Assembly (NCBI GenBank): GCA_945861255.1
Contig: CAMAUG010000285.1
Span: 1 to 5,241, forward strand
Length of the DNA: 5,241 bases
DNA from: Candidatus Sulfopaludibacter sp. SbA3
GTDB taxonomy: Bacteria; Acidobacteriota; Terriglobia; Bryobacterales; Bryobacteraceae
Reading direction: 5' to 3'
Shown here: in pieces, positions 1-5,241 of the stretch
How the letters are laid out: each line of letters starts with the position of its first letter
How positions within the stretch are numbered: position 1 is the first letter of the stretch
Made by a program: the position numbers and the translations under genes
The notes under the pieces: model-generated
Databases searched by the model: none
The model's input: the letters and a program-made list of their open reading frames with translations, nothing else
Told to the model about the DNA's origin: nothing

Positions 1-1
1 C

Positions 2-382
2 AGGAAGACCAAGCGCGAGACGGAGCACCTGGAACGGACGCTGCTTCTGATTGAGCGAAGAGGCCGGATTCTTCTCACTCCGAGCCAGCGCGTGCCCGGG
101 TTTTGGGATCTGCCCGAGCCATTCCAGGGAGTGAGTATGGGTGCGACGCTCGGCGAGTTCACCCATACCATCACCCATCGCCGTTACCGGTTCACAGTAC
201 GCGCCGCGCAGGCGGCCGCCATGCCCAATATCTGCCGTTGGTCCAGCGATTCTTTGCCGATGAGCACGACGGTTGTTAAGGCACTGCGAATCGCATACAA
301 TTCCCCGTTAGGAGGATCGCAGTATGCCCAATCCGGTTCCAGACGGGTTTCGTACCGTCACCCCTTTTCTAGTCGTGAATGA
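2..382 (+). CDS. mutY: A/G-specific adenine DNA glycosylase, C-terminal fragment
   Basis: This is the 3' end of a gene entering from the left edge; the reading frame is open from base 2 and stops with TGA at 380-382. MutY removes adenine mispaired with 8-oxoguanine in base-excision repair. The visible part is its C-terminal NUDIX-like domain, which recognises 8-oxoG. Supporting stretches are FWDLPE at 101-118, the run from GEFTHTITH to RYRF at about 152-193 (equivalent to the family's F-x-H-x-F-S-H region), and the terminal pattern RW..DSLPMST..KAL ending near 286. The catalytic helix-hairpin-helix domain and the Fe-S cluster cysteines lie outside the window. About 30 residues follow the usual family end. 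They are encoded by the ribosome-binding site and first codons of the next gene in another frame, so this tail is probably not conserved. The identification rests on motif recognition of a partial protein. Confidence 0.85.
   Translation, partial: RKTKRETEHLERTLLLIERRGRILLTPSQRVPGFWDLPEPFQGVSMGATLGEFTHTITHRRYRFTVRAAQAAAMPNICRWSSDSLPMSTTVVKALRIAYNSPLGGSQYAQSGSRRVSYRHPFSSRE
311..315 (+). promoter_or_regulatory. Ribosome binding site of the VOC gene
   Basis: GGAGG lies 8 nt before the ATG at 324. It is a near-perfect Shine-Dalgarno sequence and fixes the start of the VOC gene even though that start lies inside the mutY reading frame. Confidence 0.8.
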
Positions 383-752
383 CGGCGCGCGGATCATCGA
401 ATTCTTGCAGGCTGCCTTCGGCGCAGTGGTACGCGGCCGCATGGATATGCCCGATGGCAGCCTGGCTCACGCGGAGCTCACGATCGGCGATTCCATAATC
501 ATGATGGGGCAAGGCAACAGCCAGTGGCCGCCGATGCCGTGCATGATCTATCTGTACCTTCCCGATTGCGACGCGGCGTACCGCAGCGCGATCGCGGCCG
601 GCGGTGAATCGTTGCAGGAGCCCGCCAACCAGTTCTATGGCGACCGTAATGCGCGCGTGAAGGACCCCAGCGGCAATCAATGGCTCATCGGAACCCACAT
701 CGAGGACGTGGCGCCGGAAGAAATGGCGCGGCGCATGGCCGCCGGTCACTGA
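324..752 (+). CDS. VOC-superfamily (glyoxalase/PhnB-like) protein
   Basis: A 142-residue protein of the vicinal-oxygen-chelate fold, of the kind usually annotated as PhnB-like or glyoxalase/bleomycin-resistance family. It has the expected single-subunit length with two beta-alpha-beta-beta-beta units. Unit one spans roughly residues 10-63 (TPFLVV, then an AFGA helix end, then GSLAHAELTIGD and IIMMG). Unit two spans roughly 73-125 and includes FYGDRNARVKDPSGNQW at 104-120, a typical C-terminal signature of this group. His49 in LAHAEL sits where many members place a metal ligand, but a full metal site is not evident. Substrate and reaction cannot be read from the sequence. The ATG at 324 is chosen because of the GGAGG 8 nt upstream. 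The gene starts inside the end of mutY in a different frame and may be cotranscribed with it. It ends 12 bp before the convergent queE. Confidence is high for the fold and low for any specific function. Confidence 0.85.
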   Translation: MPNPVPDGFRTVTPFLVVNDGARIIEFLQAAFGAVVRGRMDMPDGSLAHAELTIGDSIIMMGQGNSQWPPMPCMIYLYLPDCDAAYRSAIAAGGESLQEPANQFYGDRNARVKDPSGNQWLIGTHIEDVAPEEMARRMAAGH

Positions 753-758
753 AGGGGT

Positions 759-778
759 GCCGCGCTACACGCCGCGGC
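759..778. terminator. Possible hairpin at convergent gene ends
   Basis: GCCGCG at 759-764 can pair with CGCGGC at 773-778 around an 8-nt loop, between and overlapping the ends of the VOC gene (stop 750-752) and queE (stop codon 765-767). It is placed where a bidirectional terminator would be expected. No T-tract follows on either strand, so it does not look like a classical intrinsic terminator. In GC-rich DNA a 6-bp stem like this can arise by chance. Confidence 0.25.
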
Positions 779-1451
779 GGTCGCCCCAGATATCGATGTG
801 CAGGCGCGGGCCCAAGCGAAATCCCTCGCGCTTGCAAATTTCCGCCAGCCACTGCGCGCGCTCACGCAGCGTTTCTGGACGAGTGCCCTCCGGCATCAGA
901 ATCACGCGGGCGCGATCGGCGGTTGTCTGTTCGAGCATGCGCTGAATTTCGGCAATGTCTTCAGGCGCGCTCACGACGAATTTCAATTGATATGGATACT
1001 CCATCATCAGGCGCTTGAGCACATCCGGCTGGTACCGGAGCCGGTCATGCTGGGCGGCCCAACGCCCGCCCTCGCGTTCCCGCGGAGTGGAATTGGCCAG
1101 CTTGGGGCTGATGCTCATCAGGTCGCAAACAACCGGATGATAAACCGTGCCCGCGGTTTCAATCGTGATATGCGGCCCTGCTTCTTGTTTTAGGCGCTGC
1201 GTGAGCGGGACGATGTCGTCGAAGATCATCGGCTCGCCGCCCGTGACCACGGTGTGCGAGGCGGGAAAGGCGCGCGCTGCGGCGACGATCGCGCCATGGG
1301 ACATCTCCGGACCTTCGGGTTGCCATGACGCGTACGGTGTGTCGCACCACACGCAGCGCAGATTGCATCCGCTCGCGCGAATGAAGACGCTCGGTACGCC
1401 CGCCAGCATTCCTTCGCCCTGCACGGAATAAAAGATTTCGGCGATTTTCAC
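765..1451 (-). CDS. queE: 7-carboxy-7-deazaguanine synthase
   Basis: A 228-residue radical-SAM enzyme that converts 6-carboxy-5,6,7,8-tetrahydropterin (CPH4) to 7-carboxy-7-deazaguanine (CDG), the step before QueC in preQ0/queuosine synthesis; cytoplasmic. The N-terminus MKIAEIFYSVQGEG is the hallmark QueE opening. The 4Fe-4S ligands are Cys29, Cys33 and Cys36 in a CX3CX2C motif (CNLRCVWC). The SAM-binding TGGEP is at 70-74, ETAGT at 98-102, a SISPKLANS stretch at 113-121, LMPEG at 185-189 and LHIDIWG near the end. Length and motifs are those of an intact family member. The start is GTG at 1449-1451, fixed by the conserved N-terminus. It overlaps the queC stop as GTGA, and no convincing Shine-Dalgarno precedes it, so translation probably depends on ribosomes finishing queC. 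It is the last gene of the minus-strand cluster. Confidence 0.97.
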   Translation of the reverse strand: MKIAEIFYSVQGEGMLAGVPSVFIRASGCNLRCVWCDTPYASWQPEGPEMSHGAIVAAARAFPASHTVVTGGEPMIFDDIVPLTQRLKQEAGPHITIETAGTVYHPVVCDLMSISPKLANSTPREREGGRWAAQHDRLRYQPDVLKRLMMEYPYQLKFVVSAPEDIAEIQRMLEQTTADRARVILMPEGTRPETLRERAQWLAEICKREGFRLGPRLHIDIWGDRRGV

Positions 1452-2149
1452 GGCGTGTATACCAGCGGGTCAGCGATGCCCGCCTCGGCGAAGCCCTTCC
1501 GGCGCAGCAGGCAAGAGTCGCAGCGGCCGCAGGAGTGTCCGGCATCGTTGGGGTCGTAACAACTATGCGTGAGTGAAAAATCGAGTCCGAGCTGGGCGGC
1601 TAGACGCACAATCTCCGCCTTGCTCAGCGTGATGAGCGGCGTATGTACGCGCAGCAGCGTGCGGCCTTCCACGCCTGTTTTGGTCGCCAGATTCGCCATG
1701 TGCTCGAAGGCATGAATGAATTCAGGCCGGCAATCCGGATAGCCGGAATAGTCGATGGCATTCACGCCTATGAAAATATTCGAACACTCCAGAACTTCCG
1801 CCCACGCCAGCGCATAGGAGAGAAAAATGGTGTTGCGTGCCGGAACGTAGGTGATGGGAATGCCTTGTTCCATTTCGTCGACCGAGCCGTGTTTGGGAAC
1901 GTCAATCTCCGATGTCAGCGCGCTGGCGCCAAATGCGCGCAGGTCAATCTTGACGACGCGGTGTTCGCGTGCCCCTAGCGTATGGGCTACACGCGCCGCC
2001 GCATTCAGTTCAATGCGATGCCGCTGGCCGTAGTCGAACGCGAGCGTGTAGCAGTCGTAATCTTCCCGCAGCGCCAGGGCAAGACAGGTGGCGGAATCCA
2101 GCCCGCCGCTCAGTAAACAGACCGCTTTCGAAGAGAACATACCCGTCAT
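1448..2149 (-). CDS. queC: 7-cyano-7-deazaguanine (preQ0) synthase
   Basis: A 233-residue ATP-dependent enzyme that turns 7-carboxy-7-deazaguanine plus ammonia into preQ0, the precursor of queuosine in tRNA; cytoplasmic. The PP-loop ATP-binding motif SGGLDS is at residues 14-19. FDYGQRH (about 39-45), VPARN and the GVNAIDYSGYPDCRPEF region (about 128-144) are typical of QueC. The zinc site is complete: Cys197, Cys207, Cys210 and Cys213 in the C-terminal C-X9-C-X2-C-X2-C pattern. Length is normal. The annotated ATG at 2147-2149 overlaps the copA stop as ATGA. A second in-frame ATG three codons later (2138-2140) is an alternative that starts nearer the family's usual N-terminus. The upstream Shine-Dalgarno is weak (only GGA within GGACGGCA). 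The product feeds from QueE, encoded immediately downstream. QueD and FolE, the earlier steps, are not in the window. Confidence 0.97.
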   Translation of the reverse strand: MTGMFSSKAVCLLSGGLDSATCLALALREDYDCYTLAFDYGQRHRIELNAAARVAHTLGAREHRVVKIDLRAFGASALTSEIDVPKHGSVDEMEQGIPITYVPARNTIFLSYALAWAEVLECSNIFIGVNAIDYSGYPDCRPEFIHAFEHMANLATKTGVEGRTLLRVHTPLITLSKAEIVRLAAQLGLDFSLTHSCYDPNDAGHSCGRCDSCLLRRKGFAEAGIADPLVYTP

Positions 2150-4284
2150 TGCCGTCCAAACCGCTTCAATCGCAAACTATTCCCCACTACGCTCACCGAG
2201 CTCAACGCCATCGCCGCGCTGGCGATCACCGGGTTCAAGAAACCCAGCGCCGCCGCCGGGATCGCGATCACGTTATAGCCGAGCGCCCAGCCCAGGTTCT
2301 GCGTCATCACTCGCCATGCCGCGCGCGAAAGCCCAATCGCGCGCGCCACGCCGGCCAGATCAGCGCGCAGCAGCGTCACGTCGCCCGCCTCAATGGCGAT
2401 GTCGGTGCCCGAGCCCATGGCGAAGCCGACATCGGCCTGCGCCAGCGCCGGAGCGTCGTTAATGCCGTCGCCCACCATGGCAACCACGCGCTTTTCCTGT
2501 TGCAAGCGGCGGATCTCCGCGGTTTTTCCTTCGGGCAACACCTCCGCGACCACACGGGTGATGCCGGCCTCCCGTGCAATGGCCTCCGCATTCGCGCGGC
2601 GGTCGCCGGTGAGCAGAACTACGTCTAACCCCAGCCGCTTAAGCTCGGCAACGGCCTTGACTGACCCCGCGCGAATTGGATCGGCCACTGTGAGCGAGCC
2701 CATGAACTTTCCATTCACCGCCACCAAGATCCCATCGCCTTCAGCGGTGACGCCGCAGCTCGCCAGCCACGCGGCGGTGCCGGCAATCACTCGATGCCCC
2801 TCAACCTCGGCCATGATGCCGCGTCCCGTGACGGATTGAAATCCGTGCGGCTCAGGGAGCGCCAATCCACGTGAAACGGCGTAGGCAACTACCGCGTGCG
2901 CAAGGGGATGCTCCGAGCGGCTCTCCGCCGCGGCGGCCAGACGCAACGCGGCGTCGTCAAGGTCCGTGCTCGTGACGCTGGGTTTGCCTTCGGTGACGGT
3001 GCCGGTTTTGTCCAGCACAATCGTATCCACCTTGCGCAGTTTTTCGAAGGCCTCGCCTCCCTTAATCAGCAATCCGAATTCGGCGCCTCGCCCGCTGGCA
3101 ACCATAACGGCCGTCGGCACGGCCAATCCCATCGCGCAGGGGCAGGCGATAATCAACACGGCCACGGCGGCGCTCGCACCGCGCGCGATTTCTCCACCGG
3201 CGACCATCCAGCCTGCAAACGTGAGCGCGGCCAACGCCAACACCACCGGCACAAACACGCGGCTGATACGGTCCGCCAGCCGCTCGATGGGCGCGCGCGT
3301 GCTCTGGGCCTGGCGCATCAGAGTCACGATCCGCGCGAGCACGCTGGCCTCGCCGAGCGCCGTCGCGCGGTATTCGAAGCTGCCCGTGGTGTTGACGGTG
3401 CCGCCCACCACGGTGTTGCCGGACTTCTTCACCACGGGGACGGGCTCGCCGGTGAGCATGGACTCGTCTACGTAGCTTTCTCCCGCCGTCACTTCGCCAT
3501 CCACCGGAATCTTCTCCCCCGGCCGCACGACGATCGCATTGCCGCGTCGCACGGCGGAAACCGGGATCTCGGTTTCCACGCCTTCACGGATCACACGTGC
3601 CGTGGGCGGCTGCAATTGAATCAGCTTGCGCAGCGCGCTGGTGGTGTGGCGCTTCGCCCGGGCCTCCATCGCGCGGCCCGCCACGACGAACGCCAGAATC
3701 AGAATGGCGGCTTCGTAGTAAACATCCGCGGCGATGCCGCGCGCGTGAAAGAAGCCGGGAGCCGTGGTCACCGCGAGTGAATAGAGAAACGCCGCTCCCG
3801 TCCCCAGCGCGATGAGGACATTCATATCAGAAGATCCGTGCCGCACCGCCCGGGCCGCGCCGCTGTAGATCCGGCCGCCGGCCCACGTCATCACGAAGAG
3901 CGCCGCCGTCGCCAGCGCGTATGCCACGGCTGGTTCATGCATCAGCCGCATTGGTAGCAGCATCGCAGAAGCCCCCAGCGCTACGCTCACCGCCGCCTTA
4001 ACGGTCAGGCTCCGTGCCTCGGTGGCCTGTTCCCGCTCCCGTTCCTCTTGCTCCTTAATAGCGCCGCGCCCCTGTTGCGGTAGGGAAGCCTCATAGCCGG
4101 TATCGCGGATCGCCTCGGCCAGCGTTTCCACGGCGACGGTGGAGGGATCGAAATCCACCACCGCTTGTCCGGTCACCAGATTCACGGCGGCCTTCGACAC
4201 GCCGGGCGTTTTGTCCAGTGCCCGCTGCACGTGCGCCGTACAGGAAGCGCACACCATGCCATCGACATTAATGGTGACCGTCAA
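2146..4284 (-). CDS. copA: Cu(I)-exporting P1B-type ATPase
   Basis: A 712-residue inner-membrane heavy-metal pump that exports Cu(I) from the cytoplasm using ATP. It has one N-terminal HMA domain (about residues 1-66) with the metal-binding MVCASC (Cys12, Cys15), then a charged Glu/Arg-rich linker (about 78-90). Eight membrane segments are expected, including helices near 95-112, 118-136, 154-175, 188-204, 343-363 and 370-395, plus two at the end. Landmarks are actuator LTGEP at 277-281, CPC at 381-383 in membrane helix 6, phosphorylated Asp425 in DKTGT, SEHPLA with the HP motif at 459-460, TGD at 559-561 and GDGINDAP at 605-612. The Cu(I) type (P1B-1) follows from the helix 7 pattern N663...Y670-N671...P676 and helix 8 M692-x2-S695-S696 with N702. 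The start is TTG at 4282-4284, chosen because the HMA strand begins there and GAGGA lies 6 nt upstream. It follows copZ by 14 bp and overlaps queC by 4 bp. All catalytic residues are present. Confidence 0.96.
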   Translation of the reverse strand: MTVTINVDGMVCASCTAHVQRALDKTPGVSKAAVNLVTGQAVVDFDPSTVAVETLAEAIRDTGYEASLPQQGRGAIKEQEEREREQATEARSLTVKAAVSVALGASAMLLPMRLMHEPAVAYALATAALFVMTWAGGRIYSGAARAVRHGSSDMNVLIALGTGAAFLYSLAVTTAPGFFHARGIAADVYYEAAILILAFVVAGRAMEARAKRHTTSALRKLIQLQPPTARVIREGVETEIPVSAVRRGNAIVVRPGEKIPVDGEVTAGESYVDESMLTGEPVPVVKKSGNTVVGGTVNTTGSFEYRATALGEASVLARIVTLMRQAQSTRAPIERLADRISRVFVPVVLALAALTFAGWMVAGGEIARGASAAVAVLIIACPCAMGLAVPTAVMVASGRGAEFGLLIKGGEAFEKLRKVDTIVLDKTGTVTEGKPSVTSTDLDDAALRLAAAAESRSEHPLAHAVVAYAVSRGLALPEPHGFQSVTGRGIMAEVEGHRVIAGTAAWLASCGVTAEGDGILVAVNGKFMGSLTVADPIRAGSVKAVAELKRLGLDVVLLTGDRRANAEAIAREAGITRVVAEVLPEGKTAEIRRLQQEKRVVAMVGDGINDAPALAQADVGFAMGSGTDIAIEAGDVTLLRADLAGVARAIGLSRAAWRVMTQNLGWALGYNVIAIPAAALGFLNPVIASAAMALSSVSVVGNSLRLKRFGRQ

Positions 4285-4290
4285 CCGCTG

Positions 4291-4295
4291 TCCTC
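4291..4295 (-). promoter_or_regulatory. Ribosome binding site deciding the TTG start of copA
   Basis: On the minus strand GAGGA (within ACAGAGGACAGCGG) stands 6 nt before the TTG at 4282-4284. The next in-frame ATG is codon 10, inside the MVCASC metal-binding motif; starting there would destroy the HMA domain. This supports the TTG start. Confidence 0.7.
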
Positions 4296-4298
4296 TGT

Positions 4299-4493
4299 TT
4301 ACGCGGGTACGTGAGGTTGGTAGCCGGCGTTCTCAATGGCCTTGATCGCGGCCGCTTCACCGGCCTTGGTCGCCACCACTTCTGCTGAGCCGATCTGAAC
4401 GTCTTGCACCTGCACGCCATCCGTCTTCTCCAAAGCCTTGCGCACGCGATTCACGCACGCCTGGCAGTGCATGCCCTCAATGGAGATCTTCAT
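4299..4493 (-). CDS. copZ: CopZ-like copper chaperone (HMA domain protein)
   Basis: A 64-residue free-standing heavy-metal-associated domain. Proteins of this type bind Cu(I) in the cytoplasm and deliver it to CopA-type ATPases. The metal loop GMHCQAC is at residues 7-13 (Cys10 and Cys13 of the MxCxxC motif). It is followed by the NRVRKALEKTDGV helix and ends in the IENAGY signature at about 53-58, matching the babbbab ferredoxin-like fold and normal CopZ length. The ATG at 4491-4493 is preferred because GAGGG lies 7 nt upstream and the conserved domain begins at once. An in-frame ATG seven codons upstream (4512-4514) would place the Shine-Dalgarno inside the coding region, and the frame stays open further back only as a shadow of the divergent gene. 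It is the first gene of the minus-strand cluster, 14 bp before copA. The assignment to copper rests on the adjacent Cu(I)-type pump. Confidence 0.92.
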   Translation of the reverse strand: MKISIEGMHCQACVNRVRKALEKTDGVQVQDVQIGSAEVVATKAGEAAAIKAIENAGYQPHVPA

Positions 4494-4563
4494 GGAACCA
4501 CCCTCTTCTTCCATCTTAATCCTCGTCCGCCCGCGCGACGCTCGTCTGCGCGAGCATAGCAGC
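4494..4563. promoter_or_regulatory. Divergent intergenic region, presumed promoters of both flanking genes
   Basis: These 70 bp separate the start of copZ (minus) from the start of the MmgE/PrpD gene (plus), so promoters for both directions should lie here or in the neighbouring coding ends. No good -35/-10 pair is visible. The best minus-strand -10-like hexamer, TAAGAT (4513-4518), matches the consensus at four of six positions, lacks a recognisable -35, and sits almost on the copZ ribosome binding site. No dyad of the CueR type or the CsoR type was recognised. A short inverted repeat, GCTCG at 4540-4544 and CGAGC at 4551-4555, is the only dyad noted. Confidence 0.45.
4501..4505 (-). promoter_or_regulatory. 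Ribosome binding site of copZ
   Basis: On the minus strand GAGGG (within AAGAAGAGGGTGGTTCC) lies 7 nt before the ATG at 4491-4493. It supports the short 64-residue form over the longer open frame. Confidence 0.65.
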
Positions 4564-5241
4564 ATGAACCGCCGTACTTTTTCTGGAAAGATCGCCGGAA
4601 CCGTTGCCGCCGCGGGCATCCTGCCGCGGGTGGTTACCAAGCCAGTCGCCGCCGCTGGCACGCCGCCGCGCGACGTCACCCGGACGCTGGCGCGCTACGT
4701 GGTCAATGCGAAATACGAAGACCTTCCCGCGCCCGTCCGCAAGGAAGCCACGCGCACGCTGCTCAACTGGGCGGGTTGCGCCATCGGTGGGTCGCGGCAT
4801 GAAACGCTGGATATCGCCATCGCCGCGCTCACGCCGTTCGCCGGCGCGGGGCAGGCCACCGTGCTCGGACGGAAAGAAAAGCTCGACGTTCTGCACGCCG
4901 CGCTGATGAACGGGATCAGCTCCCACATCTTCGACTTCGACGACACGCACCTGCGTACCGTCATCCATCCGGCCGGCCCAGTGGCTTCGGCGATTCTTGC
5001 ATATTCGGAGTACAAGCCCGTTTCCGGCCGCGATCTTCTGAACGCGCTGGTGCTGGGAGTCGAAGTAGAATGCCGTATCGGCAACGCCGTGTATCCGTCC
5101 CACTACGATGCCGGGTGGCACATCACCGGCACGACGGGTGTGTTCGGCGCGGCGGCCGCCATGGGCAAATTGCTGGGGCTCAATGAGCAACAGATGGTGT
5201 GGGCGCTTGGCTTGGCGGCCACGCAGCCCGTGGGCCTCAAG
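4564..5241 (+). CDS. MmgE/PrpD family protein with Tat-like leader, N-terminal part
   Basis: The frame is open from ATG at 4564 to the right edge (226 codons visible); the gene continues outside. Known MmgE/PrpD members include 2-methylcitrate dehydratase and cis-aconitate or related decarboxylases; the substrate here cannot be assigned. Family landmarks are NGISSHIFDFDDTH at residues 116-129, HPAGPV at 135-140 and GWHITGTTGVFGAAAA at 184-199, all in the first, all-helical domain. The domain proper begins near residue 38. Before it is MNRRTFSGK, then a small-residue stretch AGTVAAAGIL and a possible AAA-G cleavage region near 29-32, resembling a twin-arginine export signal. Most family enzymes are cytoplasmic, so the leader is unusual. 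The hydrophobic stretch is short, and Tat export is inferred, not certain. No strong Shine-Dalgarno precedes the ATG, and there is no better upstream start in frame. The gene diverges from copZ across 70 bp; no functional link with copper is evident. Confidence 0.92.
   Translation, partial: MNRRTFSGKIAGTVAAAGILPRVVTKPVAAAGTPPRDVTRTLARYVVNAKYEDLPAPVRKEATRTLLNWAGCAIGGSRHETLDIAIAALTPFAGAGQATVLGRKEKLDVLHAALMNGISSHIFDFDDTHLRTVIHPAGPVASAILAYSEYKPVSGRDLLNALVLGVEVECRIGNAVYPSHYDAGWHITGTTGVFGAAAAMGKLLGLNEQQMVWALGLAATQPVGLK

Larger units (their letters stand above)
765..4493 (-). other. Putative copZ-copA-queC-queE operon
   Basis: Four minus-strand genes follow each other with spacings of +14, -4 and -4 bp. 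The two overlaps are ATGA (2146-2149) and GTGA (1448-1451), the usual geometry for translational coupling. There is no room for an internal intergenic promoter or terminator after copA, although promoters inside coding sequence cannot be excluded. Cotranscription is inferred from geometry alone. Confidence 0.8.

Noticed and set aside
369..749. A minus-strand open frame opposite the VOC gene.
   Set aside because: The plus-strand frame has a strong ribosome binding site and family signatures; the minus frame has none.
324..752. The VOC protein as a bleomycin or other antibiotic resistance determinant.
   Set aside because: The fold is shared by many unrelated functions, and nothing in the sequence or neighbourhood points to resistance.
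765..2149. QueC/QueE as part of a defence or DNA-modification island (Dpd-type 7-deazaguanine DNA modification, or QueC-like proteins of Qat/CBASS systems).
   Set aside because: Both enzymes look canonical, sit together as a normal preQ0 pair, and no DpdA-like transglycosylase, nuclease, cyclase or effector gene is in the window. Flanking genes are housekeeping types.
1451..2200. A preQ1-type riboswitch ahead of queC or queE.
   Set aside because: There is no untranslated space: queC and queE begin within the preceding genes' stop codons, and no aptamer-like leader is present.
1969..2628. A plus-strand open frame (219 codons) spanning the copA-queC junction.
   Set aside because: Antisense to two well-supported genes, with low-complexity Arg/Pro/Ala-rich translation and no motif.
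2896..3780. A long plus-strand open frame (294 codons) antisense to copA.
   Set aside because: It lies wholly opposite an intact P-type ATPase with every expected motif. Its translation is rich in Arg, His, Gly and Ala with no recognisable domain, as expected for a shadow frame in GC-rich DNA.
2146..4284. The ATPase as a Zn/Cd/Pb pump (P1B-2 type).
   Set aside because: Helix 7 YN and helix 8 MxxSS signatures with CPC in helix 6 match the Cu(I) type, and the adjacent chaperone supports copper.
4494..4679. N-terminal extension of copZ to 126 residues.
   Set aside because: The extension overlaps the divergent MmgE/PrpD gene, includes the ribosome binding site, and adds Arg/Ala-rich sequence foreign to CopZ. 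The internal ATG at 4491-4493 gives the normal 64-residue protein.
4516..5190. A 224-codon minus-strand open frame opposite the MmgE/PrpD gene.
   Set aside because: The plus strand carries clear MmgE/PrpD signatures over the same bases; the minus frame shows no domain and is a codon-bias shadow.

Overview
The window looks like a piece of a GC-rich bacterial chromosome with densely packed genes. It holds seven protein-coding genes, two of them cut by the window edges. No RNA gene, mobile element, CRISPR array or phage sequence is visible. The Tat-type leader on an MmgE/PrpD protein, the high GC content, and the GTG and TTG starts would fit Acidobacteriota (Solibacter/Bryobacter-like). That is a guess from style, not a demonstrated placement.

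Layout: on the plus strand, the 3' end of an adenine DNA glycosylase gene (mutY, 2-382) runs 59 bp into a small VOC/glyoxalase-fold gene (324-752). Convergent with these, and ending only 12 bp from the VOC gene, is a tight minus-strand cluster (765-4493). In transcription order it reads: a CopZ-like copper chaperone, a Cu(I)-exporting P1B-type ATPase (CopA), QueC and QueE. The copZ-copA gap is 14 bp, and copA/queC and queC/queE each overlap by 4 bp. On the plus strand, divergent from copZ across a 70-bp spacer, starts an MmgE/PrpD-family gene with a twin-arginine N-terminus (4564 to beyond the window).

How the genes fit together: CopZ would bind cytoplasmic Cu(I) and hand it to CopA, which exports it using ATP. 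QueE and QueC are consecutive enzymes of 7-deazaguanine synthesis (CPH4 to CDG to preQ0), feeding queuosine in tRNA. Each family assignment is routine. The notable feature is that a copper-efflux pair and a preQ0-synthesis pair appear to be translationally coupled in one transcription unit. No wholly new system is evident. The main points for a second look are this operon, the mutY tail formed by reading through the next gene's start region, and the apparently exported MmgE/PrpD protein.
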